Positions 1-8,509 of a stretch of DNA of 47,099 nt are shown in pieces (position 1 is the stretch's first letter; the number at the start of each line of letters is the position of its first letter). The DNA comes from Dehalococcoidia bacterium. GTDB lineage: Bacteria; Chloroflexota; Dehalococcoidia; Lucifugimonadales; UBA3495. The translations under genes were made by a program, and so were the position numbers. The DNA is taken from assembly GCA_021295965.1 (NCBI GenBank), contig JAGWBI010000018.1, positions 1-47,099 of the forward strand, written 5' to 3'. The notes under the pieces were generated by a model. The model was not told the origin of the DNA, did not search any database, and saw only the letters and a list, made by a program, of their open reading frames with translations.

Positions 1-292
1 GCCTACACACACGCCGGTTCCGCCGCCCACGATTGATCGGACCGCCATCACCGCGACGGCGGTTGCTGCGGTTGTGGGAACCGAGGCCGGAACCGCGCGG
101 GACCGACCCACCGCCGAAGACGAATCAGACGACGGCGGCATCGACCCGTTGGCAATTGCTCTGATCATACTCGTGGTGATCATAGTCCTGGCCGGCATAA
201 TCGGAGGAGGGATCTGGCTGTTCCTGCGGCGGCGCAGGGGGCCGCAGAACGGCAACGGCGCCCCGGACGACAACGGAGGCCCGGACGCATAG
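1..292 (+). CDS. C-terminal end of a membrane-anchored protein (partial)
   Basis: The reading frame is open from the left edge, so the start and any catalytic domain lie outside the window. What remains is a Pro/Thr/Ala-rich, low-complexity stretch, an acidic segment (EDESDDGG), one hydrophobic helix of about 22 residues (LAIALIILVVIIVLAGIIGG) followed at once by a basic WLFLRRRR stop-transfer signal, and a short Gly/Asn/Asp-rich tail. This is the layout of a single-pass protein with an extracytoplasmic N-terminal part and a short cytoplasmic tail. It converges with rho on the other strand; a 26-bp palindrome lies between them. Function cannot be assigned from this fragment. Confidence 0.7.
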   Translation, partial: PTHTPVPPPTIDRTAITATAVAAVVGTEAGTARDRPTAEDESDDGGIDPLAIALIILVVIIVLAGIIGGGIWLFLRRRRGPQNGNGAPDDNGGPDA

Positions 293-311
293 GGTAGGGA
301 TGAAGCACAAA

Positions 312-337
312 TAGGGGCGACGCATGCGTCGCCCCTA
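312..337. repeat. 26-bp perfect palindrome, GGGGCGA-arm family (variant centre)
   Basis: The arm TAGGGGCGACGCA is followed directly by its exact reverse complement. The outer arm TAGGGGCGA is shared with four other palindromes in this window whose centre is ATAATTAT rather than CGCATGCG. It sits between two convergent genes (ends at 292 and 366), so its transcript could form a hairpin on either strand, but there is no T-run to make it a standard intrinsic terminator. I read it as a dispersed palindromic repeat that may also slow read-through. Confidence 0.85.
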
Positions 338-365
338 CAAGTAACCGGTAACGGCCGGTTTGACG

Positions 366-1805
366 TTAGGCGTCTTTGGTCAGATTGGTCAGGAACTCGG
401 AGTTGCTGCGAGTGCGAGCCAACCGCTCCAGGACGCGCTTGGTGGCGTCGCCCATGTTGGTCTGGTCGCTGCCGGAGGCCAGGGTGACCATGCGGCGCAG
501 CAGCCAGATCTGCGGGACCATTTCGGTATCGTACAGGAGTTCCTCGCGGCGGGTTCCGCTGCGGACCACGTCGATGGCGGGGAAATAACGCTGGTCGGCC
601 AGTCGGCGGTCCAGGTGCAGTTCCATGTTGCCGGTTCCCTTGAACTCTTCGTAGATGACCTCGTCCATGCGGCTGCCCGTGTCCAGCAGGCAGGTGGCGA
701 TTATGGTGAGGGAACCGCCCTCTTCCAGGTTACGCGCCGCCCCGATGAACCGTTTGGCCGGATAGAGCGCGGCCGGATCGATACCGCCGGACAGGGTGCG
801 CCCGGACGTGGGCAGGGCCAGGTTGTAGGCGCGGGTCAAACGGGTGATGCTGTCCAGGAGTATCACCACGTCGCGGCCCGTTTCGGTCATGCGTTTGGCG
901 TGTTCCACGGCCAGTTCGGCGACGCGGCACTGCTCCTCCACCGATTCATCGAACGTGGAGGCGAAAACCTCTCCGTTCACCGCCCGGCGCATCTCCGTGA
1001 CTTCTTCGGGACGCTCACCAATGAGGACTACCATGAGGATGACCTCGGGTCGGTTTTCAGTGACGGCGGCGGCGATCTGCCGCAGCACCGTGGTCTTGCC
1101 GGCCTTGGGCGCCGAAACCACCAGGCCCCGCTGTCCCAGGCCGATGGGAGCGAATAGATCGATCATGCGGCAGGACAGACCGCCTTGGGGATTTTCCAGG
1201 ACAATATGATCGTCGGGGAAAATGGGCGTCAGCGATTCGAAAATCCGGCGGGAACCGGGTTTCTGCTGCTCGGGTTCCAGCAGGTTGATGCTGGTGGCGC
1301 GGGTCAGTCCGTAGCGCCGTTCACCTTCCTTGGGCGGACGAATCGTGCCGATCACGGTATCGCCGGTCTTCAAGTTGAACCGGCGGATCTGGGACTGGCC
1401 GACGAACACGTCGCCCGAGACCGGCGGATATTGCGTTGAACGCAACAGGCCATGCCCTGCGTCCATCACTTCCAGGATGCCGGACGCCGTCAGGAGATTG
1501 CGGCCGGCTGCGCTCTGCCTGACCCTCTGGAACAGGGCGTCACGGCTCAGTTCGGCCAGGGAGCCGTCATCACGGACGCCGACTTCCGGAGCCACTTCCA
1601 ACAGCTGTTCGTGGGACATTGACATCAGGTCGGCAATGTCCACCGGCCGCCCCGTCGGTGCGCCGTTGGGGTAGGAGGGCCTCCCGTCAACGGCGTCGTC
1701 AGCAGGCAGCGGTTCAGCGACGGCGACACCGGCAGCGTCGTCGTCAGCGGGAGGACGCCGGCGGCGTCGAGGAGCGGCAGTAGTGCCAGGGCGGGCGCGG
1801 ACCAT
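366..1805 (-). CDS. rho: Transcription termination factor Rho
   Basis: Hexameric RNA-dependent ATPase that ends transcription at Rho-dependent sites. Visible parts: a disordered basic N-terminus (RRRRRPP near residues 13-19), a Rho N-terminal helical segment (about 55-100), a cold-shock-type RNA-binding domain (about 105-180, with [10 protein letters not shown]), and the RecA-like core with Walker A APKAGKT (232-238), Walker B DVVILLD (312-318) and the [15 protein letters not shown] segment. At 479 aa it is somewhat longer than the usual 420 because of the N-terminal extension. The ATG lies only 4 bases after the fsa stop, with GGAGG 8 bases upstream inside the end of fsa, so the two are translationally coupled. 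The pyrG-fsa-rho order resembles Gram-positive clusters. Confidence 0.97.
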   Translation of the reverse strand: MVRARPGTTAAPRRRRRPPADDDAAGVAVAEPLPADDAVDGRPSYPNGAPTGRPVDIADLMSMSHEQLLEVAPEVGVRDDGSLAELSRDALFQRVRQSAAGRNLLTASGILEVMDAGHGLLRSTQYPPVSGDVFVGQSQIRRFNLKTGDTVIGTIRPPKEGERRYGLTRATSINLLEPEQQKPGSRRIFESLTPIFPDDHIVLENPQGGLSCRMIDLFAPIGLGQRGLVVSAPKAGKTTVLRQIAAAVTENRPEVILMVVLIGERPEEVTEMRRAVNGEVFASTFDESVEEQCRVAELAVEHAKRMTETGRDVVILLDSITRLTRAYNLALPTSGRTLSGGIDPAALYPAKRFIGAARNLEEGGSLTIIATCLLDTGSRMDEVIYEEFKGTGNMELHLDRRLADQRYFPAIDVVRSGTRREELLYDTEMVPQIWLLRRMVTLASGSDQTNMGDATKRVLERLARTRSNSEFLTNLTKDA

Positions 1806-1809
1806 ATTG

Positions 1810-2469
1810 TCAGCCTCCGGAAGCTTGTTGCCAGTCGCGCAGGAAACTCGCTAAACCGGCGTCGGTCAGAGGGTGTTTTACCATCTGCATCAATACGCTG
1901 TAGGGAATGGTGGAGATGTGCGCTCCGGACTGGGCCGCGGTGACGCAGTGGCGGGCGCCGCGGATGCTAGCGGCCATCACATGGGTCTCCACCGATTGCT
2001 GCCGGTACACGTCAACTATGTCGCGTACCAGGGCCATGCCGTCCTGGCCGATGTCGTCCAGTCGGCCCACGAAAGGGCTCACCACGGTGCTGCCGGCATT
2101 GGCGCCCAACAGAGCCTGGTTCACGGTGAAAACCAGGGTCTGGTTGACCTGGATGCCGTCGCGGGCCAGGACGCTGATGGCCTTGAATCCTTCTTCGGTG
2201 CTGGGGATTTTGACCCAGGGGTTGGGAATCCACTCCGCGATGTCACGGCCTTCGGCAATCATGCCGGCGGCGTCGGTGCTCACCACCTCCACCGATATGG
2301 GGCCATCTATGATGTCGGCGATTTCCTGCACCGCCGCGCGATAGCCGGCCGCGCCGCCGATGCCTTCCTTGGCCGCCAGCGACGGGTTGGTGGTGACGCC
2401 GGAGATGACGCCCAGTTCGGCGCCCTGGCGAATCTCGTCAATGTTGGCAGTATCCAGAAACAGTTTCAC
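1810..2469 (-). CDS. fsa: Fructose-6-phosphate aldolase / transaldolase-like
   Basis: Class I aldolase of the small transaldolase family (219 aa; family usually 214-220). It forms a Schiff base through Lys87 in WVKIPS. Other family marks are MKLFLDTANI at the N-terminus and TTNPSL at 26-31. I chose the GTG at 2469 because it gives the standard MKLFLDT start and has GGAGG 8 bases upstream; an upstream ATG would add nine atypical residues. Family members either cleave fructose 6-phosphate to dihydroxyacetone and glyceraldehyde 3-phosphate or act as true transaldolases; sequence alone does not decide here. It lies between pyrG and rho. Confidence 0.93.
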   Translation of the reverse strand: MKLFLDTANIDEIRQGAELGVISGVTTNPSLAAKEGIGGAAGYRAAVQEIADIIDGPISVEVVSTDAAGMIAEGRDIAEWIPNPWVKIPSTEEGFKAISVLARDGIQVNQTLVFTVNQALLGANAGSTVVSPFVGRLDDIGQDGMALVRDIVDVYRQQSVETHVMAASIRGARHCVTAAQSGAHISTIPYSVLMQMVKHPLTDAGLASFLRDWQQASGG

Positions 2470-2551
2470 TGCTTCATCCTCCATTGGCGCGGACACCCAC
2501 GTGCGTCCTGAGCGAATCGGAGCGCAGGGCGGGTAGCCATCAATATTGGTG

Positions 2552-2573
2552 CACTCCCGCGGGGGATGACGGG
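2552..2573. repeat. Short GC-rich repeat fragment in the pyrG-fsa spacer
   Basis: The 123-base gap between fsa and pyrG contains a stretch reading ACTCCCGCGGGGGATGACGG, reminiscent of the common intergenic 'ATTCCCGC...GCGGGAATGACG' element seen more fully elsewhere in this window (38314 and 46731). It is degenerate and has no clean partner arm. I list it as a possible remnant only. Confidence 0.3.
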
Positions 2574-2592
2574 GAGTGGCTAGGTAAAACGA

Positions 2593-4248
2593 TTAGTCGG
2601 AAGAGAAAGACCATCCGCCCGCGCGCCGGAAGGGTATCTGCTTCCCTTCGCGGACGGTCTGCTGCGCTTGTCCGATCAAGGCGCGGAAAAGGGGATGCGG
2701 GCGGTTGGGTCGAGATTGAAATTCGGGGTGGAACTGGACGCCAACCATGAATGGGTGATCGGGTACTTCCGCCGCTTCCACCAACTCGCCATCGGGCGAC
2801 AACCCGCTCATTACCATCCCCGAGGCTTCAAGGGATTCGCGGTACTGGTTGTTGACTTCGTAGCGGTGACGATGGCGCTCCCTTACTTCAGAGGCTGTAT
2901 ATGCATCTGCGGTGCGCGTGTTGTCCTGGGGACGGCAGGGATATTGCCCCAGGCGCATGGTGCCGCCCAGGTCGGTGACGCTCCTCTGTCCGTGCATGAT
3001 GTCGATAACGGGATGTTCGCAGTCGGGGTCCAGTTCCGATGAGTTGGCGTGTTTCAGCCCGGTTACAGCCCGCGCCCAATCGATCACCATTACCTGCATA
3101 CCCAGGCAGAGACCCAGGTACGGAACGCCCTTGTCGCGGGCGTACCGGCTGGTGTCCACCATTCCTTCCACGCCTCGGGAACCGAAGCCGCCCGGCACCA
3201 CGATGCCGCTGACATCTTTCAGGTAGGCATCCGCGCCGTCCCGTTCCACCGCCTCCGAATGCACCCACTTCACTTCCGCCCTCAAACCGTGTGATGCGGC
3301 GGCGTGGCGCAGCGCTTCCCGCACCGACATATAGGAGTCGGGATACTCTACGTACTTGCCCACCACGGCGATGGGAATCGAACCCTCCACGGAGTTCATG
3401 CGATTTACCAGACCGCTCCACTCGTCCAGTTGGCATTGCCCATCCAGTGCCAGTGATTCGGACAAGCAGCGGCTCACGCCGAAGTGTTCCATAATCAGCG
3501 GAACTTCGTACACGTTGCCGACGGTGGGCATGGGGAAAACCGCTTCGGAATCGACGTCGCAGAACAGGGAAAGCTTCTCGCGTATGGACGGCGTAACCTC
3601 GGTGTCGCTGCGGCAGATCAGCGCGTCGGGCTGGATGCCGATGCTGCGCAATTCCTTCACGCTGTGCTGTGTGGGCTTGGTCTTCAATTCCTCAGACGCC
3701 GATATGTAGGGCAGCAGTGTCAGGTGCATGTAAAAGACGTTGTTGCGGCCCACCGTGTTGCGCATCTGGCGGATGGCCTCCAGGAAAGGCAAACCTTCAA
3801 TGTCGCCCACGGTGCCGCCCACTTCCACCACCACCACGTCGGCTTCGGACTTGGCGGCCAGTCCAATCAGCCGGTCCTTGATTTCGTTGGTCAGATGAGG
3901 CACGGTCTGGATGGTTCCGCCGAGGAAATCCCCCCGGCGCTCGCGAGTAATCAGTTCCAGGTACGTCTGTCCGGCGGTGACGTTGCTGTCGCGGGTGAGC
4001 TCAACGTCGATAAAGCGCTCATAATGGCCCAGGTCCAGATCGGTTTCCCCGCCGTCCTTGGTGACGAAAACCTCGCCGTGCTGATAGGGAGACATGGTGC
4101 CCGGATCCACATTGAGGTAGGGATCCAGCTTGATGACGGTTACGGTGAGCCCCTGGCTTTTCAGGATACGGCCGATGGAGGCAACGCAGATACCCTTGCC
4201 GATGGAGCTGACCACGCCCCCAGTCACGAAAATGTACTTAGTGGCCAT
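2593..4248 (-). CDS. pyrG: CTP synthase (glutamine-hydrolysing)
   Basis: Makes CTP from UTP, ATP and glutamine, the last step of pyrimidine nucleotide synthesis. The N-terminal synthetase domain (1-270) begins with the family signature GGVVSSIGKG (10-19). The C-terminal class I glutamine amidotransferase domain (about 290-540) carries the nucleophile Cys381 in LGLCLGMQ and the His507/Glu509 pair in VQFHPEF. Length 551 aa is normal. An extended -10 promoter lies about 200 bases upstream, leaving a leader of roughly 190 bases whose regulation I cannot read. It heads the minus-strand pyrG-fsa-rho cluster and diverges from lepA. Confidence 0.98.
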   Translation of the reverse strand: MATKYIFVTGGVVSSIGKGICVASIGRILKSQGLTVTVIKLDPYLNVDPGTMSPYQHGEVFVTKDGGETDLDLGHYERFIDVELTRDSNVTAGQTYLELITRERRGDFLGGTIQTVPHLTNEIKDRLIGLAAKSEADVVVVEVGGTVGDIEGLPFLEAIRQMRNTVGRNNVFYMHLTLLPYISASEELKTKPTQHSVKELRSIGIQPDALICRSDTEVTPSIREKLSLFCDVDSEAVFPMPTVGNVYEVPLIMEHFGVSRCLSESLALDGQCQLDEWSGLVNRMNSVEGSIPIAVVGKYVEYPDSYMSVREALRHAAASHGLRAEVKWVHSEAVERDGADAYLKDVSGIVVPGGFGSRGVEGMVDTSRYARDKGVPYLGLCLGMQVMVIDWARAVTGLKHANSSELDPDCEHPVIDIMHGQRSVTDLGGTMRLGQYPCRPQDNTRTADAYTASEVRERHRHRYEVNNQYRESLEASGMVMSGLSPDGELVEAAEVPDHPFMVGVQFHPEFQSRPNRPHPLFRALIGQAQQTVREGKQIPFRRAGGWSFSSD

Positions 4249-4446
4249 AGGGATCGATCGGATCTAAAAGCGACGTCCAAGCTACAGCTCGGTCATCGTA
4301 GGCCTGCAATGGTAGGTAAAACCTTGGCAAAGGCGGCGTCCTATCAGGACAGAGCAATACCGGAGGACCTTCTCTTGCCGCTTCGCCGTCCGTCGGGCTG
4401 CCCGAAATCGCGGCAATAACCCGCATGTCTCGGCCTTCTGGTCGGT

Positions 4447-4476
4447 AATGTATCACCGCTCAACTAACGGCGTCAA
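4447..4476 (-). promoter_or_regulatory. Probable pyrG promoter (extended -10)
   Basis: On the minus strand TTGACG (plus 4471-4476) is followed after 18 bases by TACATT (plus 4447-4452), preceded by TG in the extended -10 position (TGATACATT). The predicted start is near 4440, about 190 bases before the pyrG ATG. The -35 matches 5 of 6 consensus positions and the -10 matches 4 of 6. Confidence 0.5.
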
Positions 4477-4576
4477 GCAAATGAAACGCTCATATGTGTC
4501 CGCTTTGTTATAGGAGTTACGCTCACGCGTACCCATTTCGTCCGACTTGCAGTTGCGACTCCGCACTTGATGCGGT

Positions 4577-4664
4577 GGAGGCAATCTCGTTGCAGGAAGG
4601 ATGATTGTTGAGACAGCGGGATCGCCGGATCTGTCAAAGATCGGGCTGCGCTCCCCGCGATGAC
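4577..4664. repeat. Intergenic repeat fragments (GGCAATCTCGTTGC / CCCGCGATGAC type)
   Basis: GAGGCAATCTCGTTGC near 4577 matches the right half of the element at 25245-25280 (GCGGCAATCTCGTTGC). About 60 bases on, GCTCCCCGCGATGACA resembles the other end of such elements. This looks like a diverged or rearranged copy of a dispersed non-coding repeat. Confidence 0.45.
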
Positions 4665-4694
4665 AAACTGGGTACGCATGAGCTAACCTTCGCG

Positions 4695-4724
4695 TTGCCG
4701 CTCGGTTCGCCACCGTGCTACCAT
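4695..4724 (+). promoter_or_regulatory. Candidate lepA promoter placing the start almost at the ATG
   Basis: TTGCCG (4695-4700), an 18-base spacer and TACCAT (4719-4724) with TG one base before it (TGCTACCAT) form a plausible extended -10 promoter. It would start transcription near 4731, only a few bases before the ATG at 4735, implying a leaderless or near-leaderless mRNA. No Shine-Dalgarno sequence is visible. Confidence 0.35.
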
Positions 4725-4734
4725 GATGAGCGTT

Positions 4735-6594
4735 ATGGAACAACAGAGCATACGCAACTTTTGCATCATCGCCCACATCGACCACGGGAAATCCACCCTG
4801 GCCGACCGCCTCCTGGAAATCACCGGAACCGTCCGGCCCCAGGACATGAAAGCGCAGTTCCTGGACCAGATGGAACTGGAGCGTGAACGGGGCATCACCA
4901 TCAAGGGCAAGGCGGTGACGATGACCCACCGCACGCCCGATGGCGCCGAGTACCAGCTCAACCTCATCGACACCCCGGGCCACGTGGACTTCTCCTACGA
5001 GGTATCCCGCGCTTTGGCTGCCTGCGAAGGAGCCCTGCTTGTGGTGGACGCCACCCAGGGCGTGGAAGCGCAGACCATCGCCAACACCCTCCTGGCGCTC
5101 CAGTACGACCTGGAGATGATCCCCGTCATCAACAAGGTTGACCTGCCCTCCGCCGAGCCGGAGCGGGTCGCGGCTGAGATGGAGCAGATATTCGGTTTTC
5201 GCCGCGATGAAATGGTGTTCGTCTCCGCCAAATCGGGGATCGGTTGCCGCGAGTTGCTGGACGGTATCGTAGAGCGCGTGCCGCCGCCCACGGGCGGCCC
5301 TGCCGACCCCTTCCGAGCGTTGGTCTTTGACTCCACTTACGACACCTACAAAGGCATAATCGCCTACGTGCGCGTGGCCGACGGCGCAATCTCCGGCAAT
5401 GACCGGCTGCGGGTCATGTCCTCCGGCAAGTCCGTGGAAATCATGGAGGTGGGCGTTTTTGCGCCGGAACCGACGCCTACCGACGTTCTTTACGCCGGTC
5501 AGGTCGGGTACGTCGCCACCGGCTTCAAGGACGTGCAGGAATGCGCCGTGGGCGACACGTTGACGAACAACGCCGCCCCCGCCGAAGACCCCTTGCCTGG
5601 CTACGTTGAGCTGAAGTCCATGGTTTTCGCCGGCCTCTATCCCTCGGACGGCGAGGACTATACCCGTCTCCGCGCTGCCCTGGAAAAGCTCAAGCTCAAC
5701 GACGCCTCGCTGACCATCGAGCCGGAGAACAGCGGCGCCCTGGGCTTTGGGTTCCGCTGCGGCTTCCTGGGACTGGTGCACCTGGAGATCGTGCAGGAAC
5801 GTCTGGAGCGCGAGTACGATCTGGACCTCATCGTGACCGCGCCCAGCGTGGCCTACGAGGTGCTGCTGACCACTGGCGAGGTGATCCGGGTGGACAACCC
5901 GTCCCGGCTGCCCCAGCCCAACAGCATCTCGGAAATTCGCGAACCAATCCTCGAAGTCACCATCGTCGCGCCCAGCCGGTCCGTGGGCGCGATCATGGAG
6001 CTGATGCACGCCCGCCGCTCCGAGTTCCGGCGCATGGAGTACATCCAGGGCATGGCCGGAGGCAACAGCGCCGGCGCCACGGACCCATCGGAAACCGACG
6101 GCCAGAGCCGCGTGGTGATGGAATACACCATGCCTTTGGGCGAAATGCTGGCCGACTTCTACAACCAACTCAAGTCCCGCACCCAGGGCTACGCCTCGCT
6201 GGACTACACTTTCGCCGGCTACCGCGCCGCGCCGCTGGTGCGCATTGACATCCTGGTGAACCAGACGCCGGTGGAAGCGCTGAGCATGATCAGCCACCGG
6301 GACAACGCGGTGGTGCAGGGCCGCAGCATCGTGGAGAAGTTGCGCTCCACCATCCCCCGCCAGATGTTCGAGGTGCCCATCCAGGCCGCCATCGGCAGCC
6401 GCATCGTCGCCCGCGAAACCGTCCGCGCCATGCGCAAGGACGTCCTATCCAAGTGCTACGGCGGCGACATAACCCGCAAGCGCAAGCTCCTCGAAAAGCA
6501 GAAGGAAGGCAAAAAGCGCATGAAGCGCGTCGGCCGGGTGGAGGTCCCACAGGAGGCGTTCCTGAGCCTGCTGAAGATCGGCGAAGAGGGGTAG
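4735..6594 (+). CDS. lepA: Elongation factor 4 (LepA) back-translocating GTPase
   Basis: Ribosome-associated translational GTPase. The G1 loop AHIDHGKST is at 13-21; the G3 motif DTPGHVDF and G4 motif NKVD follow in order, then EF-G-like domains and the LepA C-terminal domain ending in the basic [20 protein letters not shown] segment typical of the family. I prefer the third ATG (4735, [10 protein letters not shown]) because it matches the usual LepA N-terminus; ATGs at 4723 and 4726 would add four or three residues. Length 619 aa is slightly above the usual 600, owing partly to a Gly/Ser/Asp-rich insert after QGMAGG. The accessory gene at 6599 follows after only 4 bases. Confidence 0.97.
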   Translation: MEQQSIRNFCIIAHIDHGKSTLADRLLEITGTVRPQDMKAQFLDQMELERERGITIKGKAVTMTHRTPDGAEYQLNLIDTPGHVDFSYEVSRALAACEGALLVVDATQGVEAQTIANTLLALQYDLEMIPVINKVDLPSAEPERVAAEMEQIFGFRRDEMVFVSAKSGIGCRELLDGIVERVPPPTGGPADPFRALVFDSTYDTYKGIIAYVRVADGAISGNDRLRVMSSGKSVEIMEVGVFAPEPTPTDVLYAGQVGYVATGFKDVQECAVGDTLTNNAAPAEDPLPGYVELKSMVFAGLYPSDGEDYTRLRAALEKLKLNDASLTIEPENSGALGFGFRCGFLGLVHLEIVQERLEREYDLDLIVTAPSVAYEVLLTTGEVIRVDNPSRLPQPNSISEIREPILEVTIVAPSRSVGAIMELMHARRSEFRRMEYIQGMAGGNSAGATDPSETDGQSRVVMEYTMPLGEMLADFYNQLKSRTQGYASLDYTFAGYRAAPLVRIDILVNQTPVEALSMISHRDNAVVQGRSIVEKLRSTIPRQMFEVPIQAAIGSRIVARETVRAMRKDVLSKCYGGDITRKRKLLEKQKEGKKRMKRVGRVEVPQEAFLSLLKIGEEG

Positions 6595-6598
6595 GAGA

Positions 6599-7000
6599 AT
6601 GTTGCTGCGCTGGCCTCCGGACTTTCCCGAAGATTGTCCGCCGCAAGAGGCATACCCCGCCAACGGGGTTTATTACCGCATCGTCAAAAACGACCCACCC
6701 GAACCGGGCGATTTCGCTTCGTTGTACCGCCAAAACCGGCAGTTGGCTGATGACAGAATCCAGAGTGGCCGGGCAACCCAATGCCAGACAATGGGGTTGT
6801 CGGTCTTCGCTGACGGGAATGAAGCGGTCCGACGCGCGATCCGATTTCACCTGATTGGTAACAAGATTGCCCGTTTGACCCTCGGGCCGGCTGCGGGAAA
6901 AATCCTTCCTACGCCGACAAACGGCGACTCTCATCATACTTGGTGGCAGGCGGTGGCTTACGACCCAACCGACGGTGCTACGGTTGTGATTAATCTATAA
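6599..7000 (+). CDS. Uncharacterised 133-aa protein
   Basis: I do not recognise a named domain. The protein starts with a Pro/Asp-rich segment ([11 protein letters not shown]), continues with [17 protein letters not shown], and ends with a conserved-looking SHHTWW motif before a short acidic tail. The spacing of Tyr, Asp-Pro-Pro and the His-His-Thr-Trp-Trp cluster resembles small accessory proteins I recall from Chloroflexi and cyanobacteria, but no function follows from that. It starts 4 bases after lepA; GAGGGG about 7 bases before the ATG may serve as the ribosome site. It is the first of four same-strand genes ending in a PIN toxin. Confidence 0.7.
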   Translation: MLLRWPPDFPEDCPPQEAYPANGVYYRIVKNDPPEPGDFASLYRQNRQLADDRIQSGRATQCQTMGLSVFADGNEAVRRAIRFHLIGNKIARLTLGPAAGKILPTPTNGDSHHTWWQAVAYDPTDGATVVINL

Positions 7001-7021
7001 AGAACCTGCGGAGGCAATACC

Positions 7022-7417
7022 ATGCTGTCCGAAATCAAAGGCACTCTGCTGCCCAAACCGCCGTTGCGCCGATTGTCGCTTGACCTGGTGCTTGACTACT
7101 ACGACCGCCCCCGTATCCTGCTGGAGCGCGACCCGGAAGGGCAGTTGTATCTGGTCTGGTGGAGCGATGAGGACGGAGACCTGGAGCGGTGGATTTGCCT
7201 ACCCCTTGGCAAGTCGCGCTTGCTCGCCATCTCTTCCGGAGCGATGTCGCCGCGGGAGGCGATGGACAATCCAGAGGACGGCTATCTGCTAGCGGTGGAT
7301 ACCGATACGACCGATACTATAGTCCGTGCCGTCAAGACCACTACCGCCGCCTTCCCGCAGGATGCGCTGCCTCGACCCGAAGCCACCCTGATCATCCCGA
7401 TGCCGGTATCACTGTAA
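7022..7417 (+). CDS. Uncharacterised 131-aa protein, DUF6575-like
   Basis: GGAGG lies 7 bases before the ATG. The core, LDLVLDYYDRPRILLERDPEGQ then LYLVWW, looks like the DUF6575 family (small alpha/beta proteins of unknown role); this match is from memory and unverified. There is no signal peptide, membrane helix or obvious catalytic motif. It sits 21 bases after the previous gene and 17 bases before the retropepsin/antitoxin fusion, so the four genes 6599-8378 are probably co-transcribed. Confidence 0.65.
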   Translation: MLSEIKGTLLPKPPLRRLSLDLVLDYYDRPRILLERDPEGQLYLVWWSDEDGDLERWICLPLGKSRLLAISSGAMSPREAMDNPEDGYLLAVDTDTTDTIVRAVKTTTAAFPQDALPRPEATLIIPMPVSL

Positions 7418-7434
7418 CTGTAAGGGTTGGCAAT

Positions 7435-7959
7435 ATGCCGATGTTCAAGGTAGCTATGGCCGTCGGACACCCTGATGGCGGCGAGTTGTCTCCCGTAGAG
7501 CCGGAGGTTGATGAGACGGCAGCCCATTCGGTGCTGCCGGCGTCGTTTCTGGCGAAGCTGGGCATATCACCGCGTCAGAAGGTGGAGTTCACCTACATTG
7601 ACGGCACCGCGGTCCAGTACGGCTACGGCCTGGCCCGTTTCAGCATCGACGGCGAGGAATGGCCCTGTCCGGTAGCATTCGGTCCGGAGGACGATTACCG
7701 ACTGGGCTCATCAGCCCTCGAGATTTTCAACTTGGAAGTTGACCATGCTGGCGAGACATTGCGACCGGCGAAGCGACGTTCGCTGGGGCGAAGGGTTCAA
7801 GAACCAGACCCGGACGTGCCGCAAGGCGCCGCTGCGATACTACAGATGTTCAAAGAACTTCGCGAAAGCGTGCCGGAAAGCGCCTTTGATGACTGGCCAA
7901 CCGATTTGTCCAGGAATTTCAAGCATTACCTTTACGGATGGCCGAAGGAAGAAGATTGA
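7435..7959 (+). CDS. Degenerate retropepsin-like domain fused to a probable antitoxin tail
   Basis: Residues 1-112 align with the retropepsin-like proteins at 11392 and 14274: the same GN/GH loop near 11, the active-site Asp at exactly position 26, and the later IDGEE, FGPE, LGSSALE and VD blocks. Here the catalytic triad reads D26-E-T-A-A instead of D-T-G-A-S/T, so protease activity is unlikely. Residues 118-174 form a different module (KELRESVP, DLSRNFKHYLYG) that resembles short antitoxins found before PIN toxins. Its TGA shares one base with the ATG of the PIN gene (TGATG), as in VapBC pairs. I start at ATG 7435, after an AAGGG site. The fold may act as a binding module. Confidence 0.75.
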   Translation: MPMFKVAMAVGHPDGGELSPVEPEVDETAAHSVLPASFLAKLGISPRQKVEFTYIDGTAVQYGYGLARFSIDGEEWPCPVAFGPEDDYRLGSSALEIFNLEVDHAGETLRPAKRRSLGRRVQEPDPDVPQGAAAILQMFKELRESVPESAFDDWPTDLSRNFKHYLYGWPKEED

Positions 7960-8378
7960 TGCGGATAGTGTACGGCGACTCCGGATATTGGATTGCCCTC
8001 CAGAACACCAGGGACGAATGGCACGAGAGAGCAATACGAATTACCGAGCGGCTGGGCAACTTCCGCATCGTTACCAGCGAGATGGTATTGTTTGAATACA
8101 TGAATGGTGTGGCTCGGTTGGGTCCGCAGAGTCGCCAACTTGCCGTAGCTACTGCCAATCTTATCCTATCCGACCGGACCACATTCGACGTTGTGCGGCA
8201 AACCTCGCATGCGCTCGAGGCTGCTATAGATCGCTATGCCAGCCGCCTTGACCAGCGCTGGGGCCTGGTGGACTGCCACAGTTTCCTGATAATGGAGGAA
8301 CGCGGCATCACCGACGCCCTGGCCTACGACCATGATTTTGAGCAAGCCGGTTTCCGGGCCCTGCTGCGCGAATACTGA
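7959..8378 (+). CDS. PIN-domain ribonuclease, VapC-like toxin
   Basis: Predicted Mg-dependent RNase of the PIN family (139 aa, normal for VapC). Acidic residues fall where expected: Asp7 (VYGDSGYW), Glu46 (VLFEYMNG), Asp105 (WGLVDCHSF) and Asp124/126 (YDHDF). The chosen ATG overlaps the stop of the preceding gene by one base and follows a GGAAGAAG purine run; an earlier in-frame ATG at 7938 would add seven residues within the partner gene. PIN toxins cleave tRNA, rRNA or mRNA when their antitoxin is lost. The partner is most likely the C-terminal tail of the 7435 gene. Confidence 0.9.
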   Translation: MRIVYGDSGYWIALQNTRDEWHERAIRITERLGNFRIVTSEMVLFEYMNGVARLGPQSRQLAVATANLILSDRTTFDVVRQTSHALEAAIDRYASRLDQRWGLVDCHSFLIMEERGITDALAYDHDFEQAGFRALLREY

Positions 8379-8509
8379 CACGCCGCCCGGCGAAATCTAC
8401 TTTTTACAAATAGTTAACCGCCCCGCAACAACGTCGTGACATTCTATTCCCGACTACTACCGCGCACTTGAAGACTGGCCAGTCCCTCTCACCAAAAATT
8501 GGGAACCCG

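Larger units (their letters stand above)
4249..4722. other. Divergent pyrG-lepA intergenic region (474 bases)
   Basis: No convincing gene. It holds the pyrG promoter (4447-4476), the long pyrG leader, repeat fragments at about 4577-4664 and a candidate lepA promoter at its right edge. A 72-codon minus-strand frame (4238-4456) that runs into pyrG lacks the strong G/C third-position bias of the real genes here, and I do not call it. Confidence 0.6.

Noticed and set aside
4238..4456. Possible short gene or leader peptide overlapping the start of pyrG
   Set aside because: It would be translationally coupled by position, but its third codon positions lack the G/C bias of real genes here and it has no recognisable sequence or strong ribosome site.
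4453..6297. 614-codon minus-strand open frame opposite lepA
   Set aside because: Same shadow effect; LepA on the plus strand has every GTPase motif, and this frame shows no recognisable fold.
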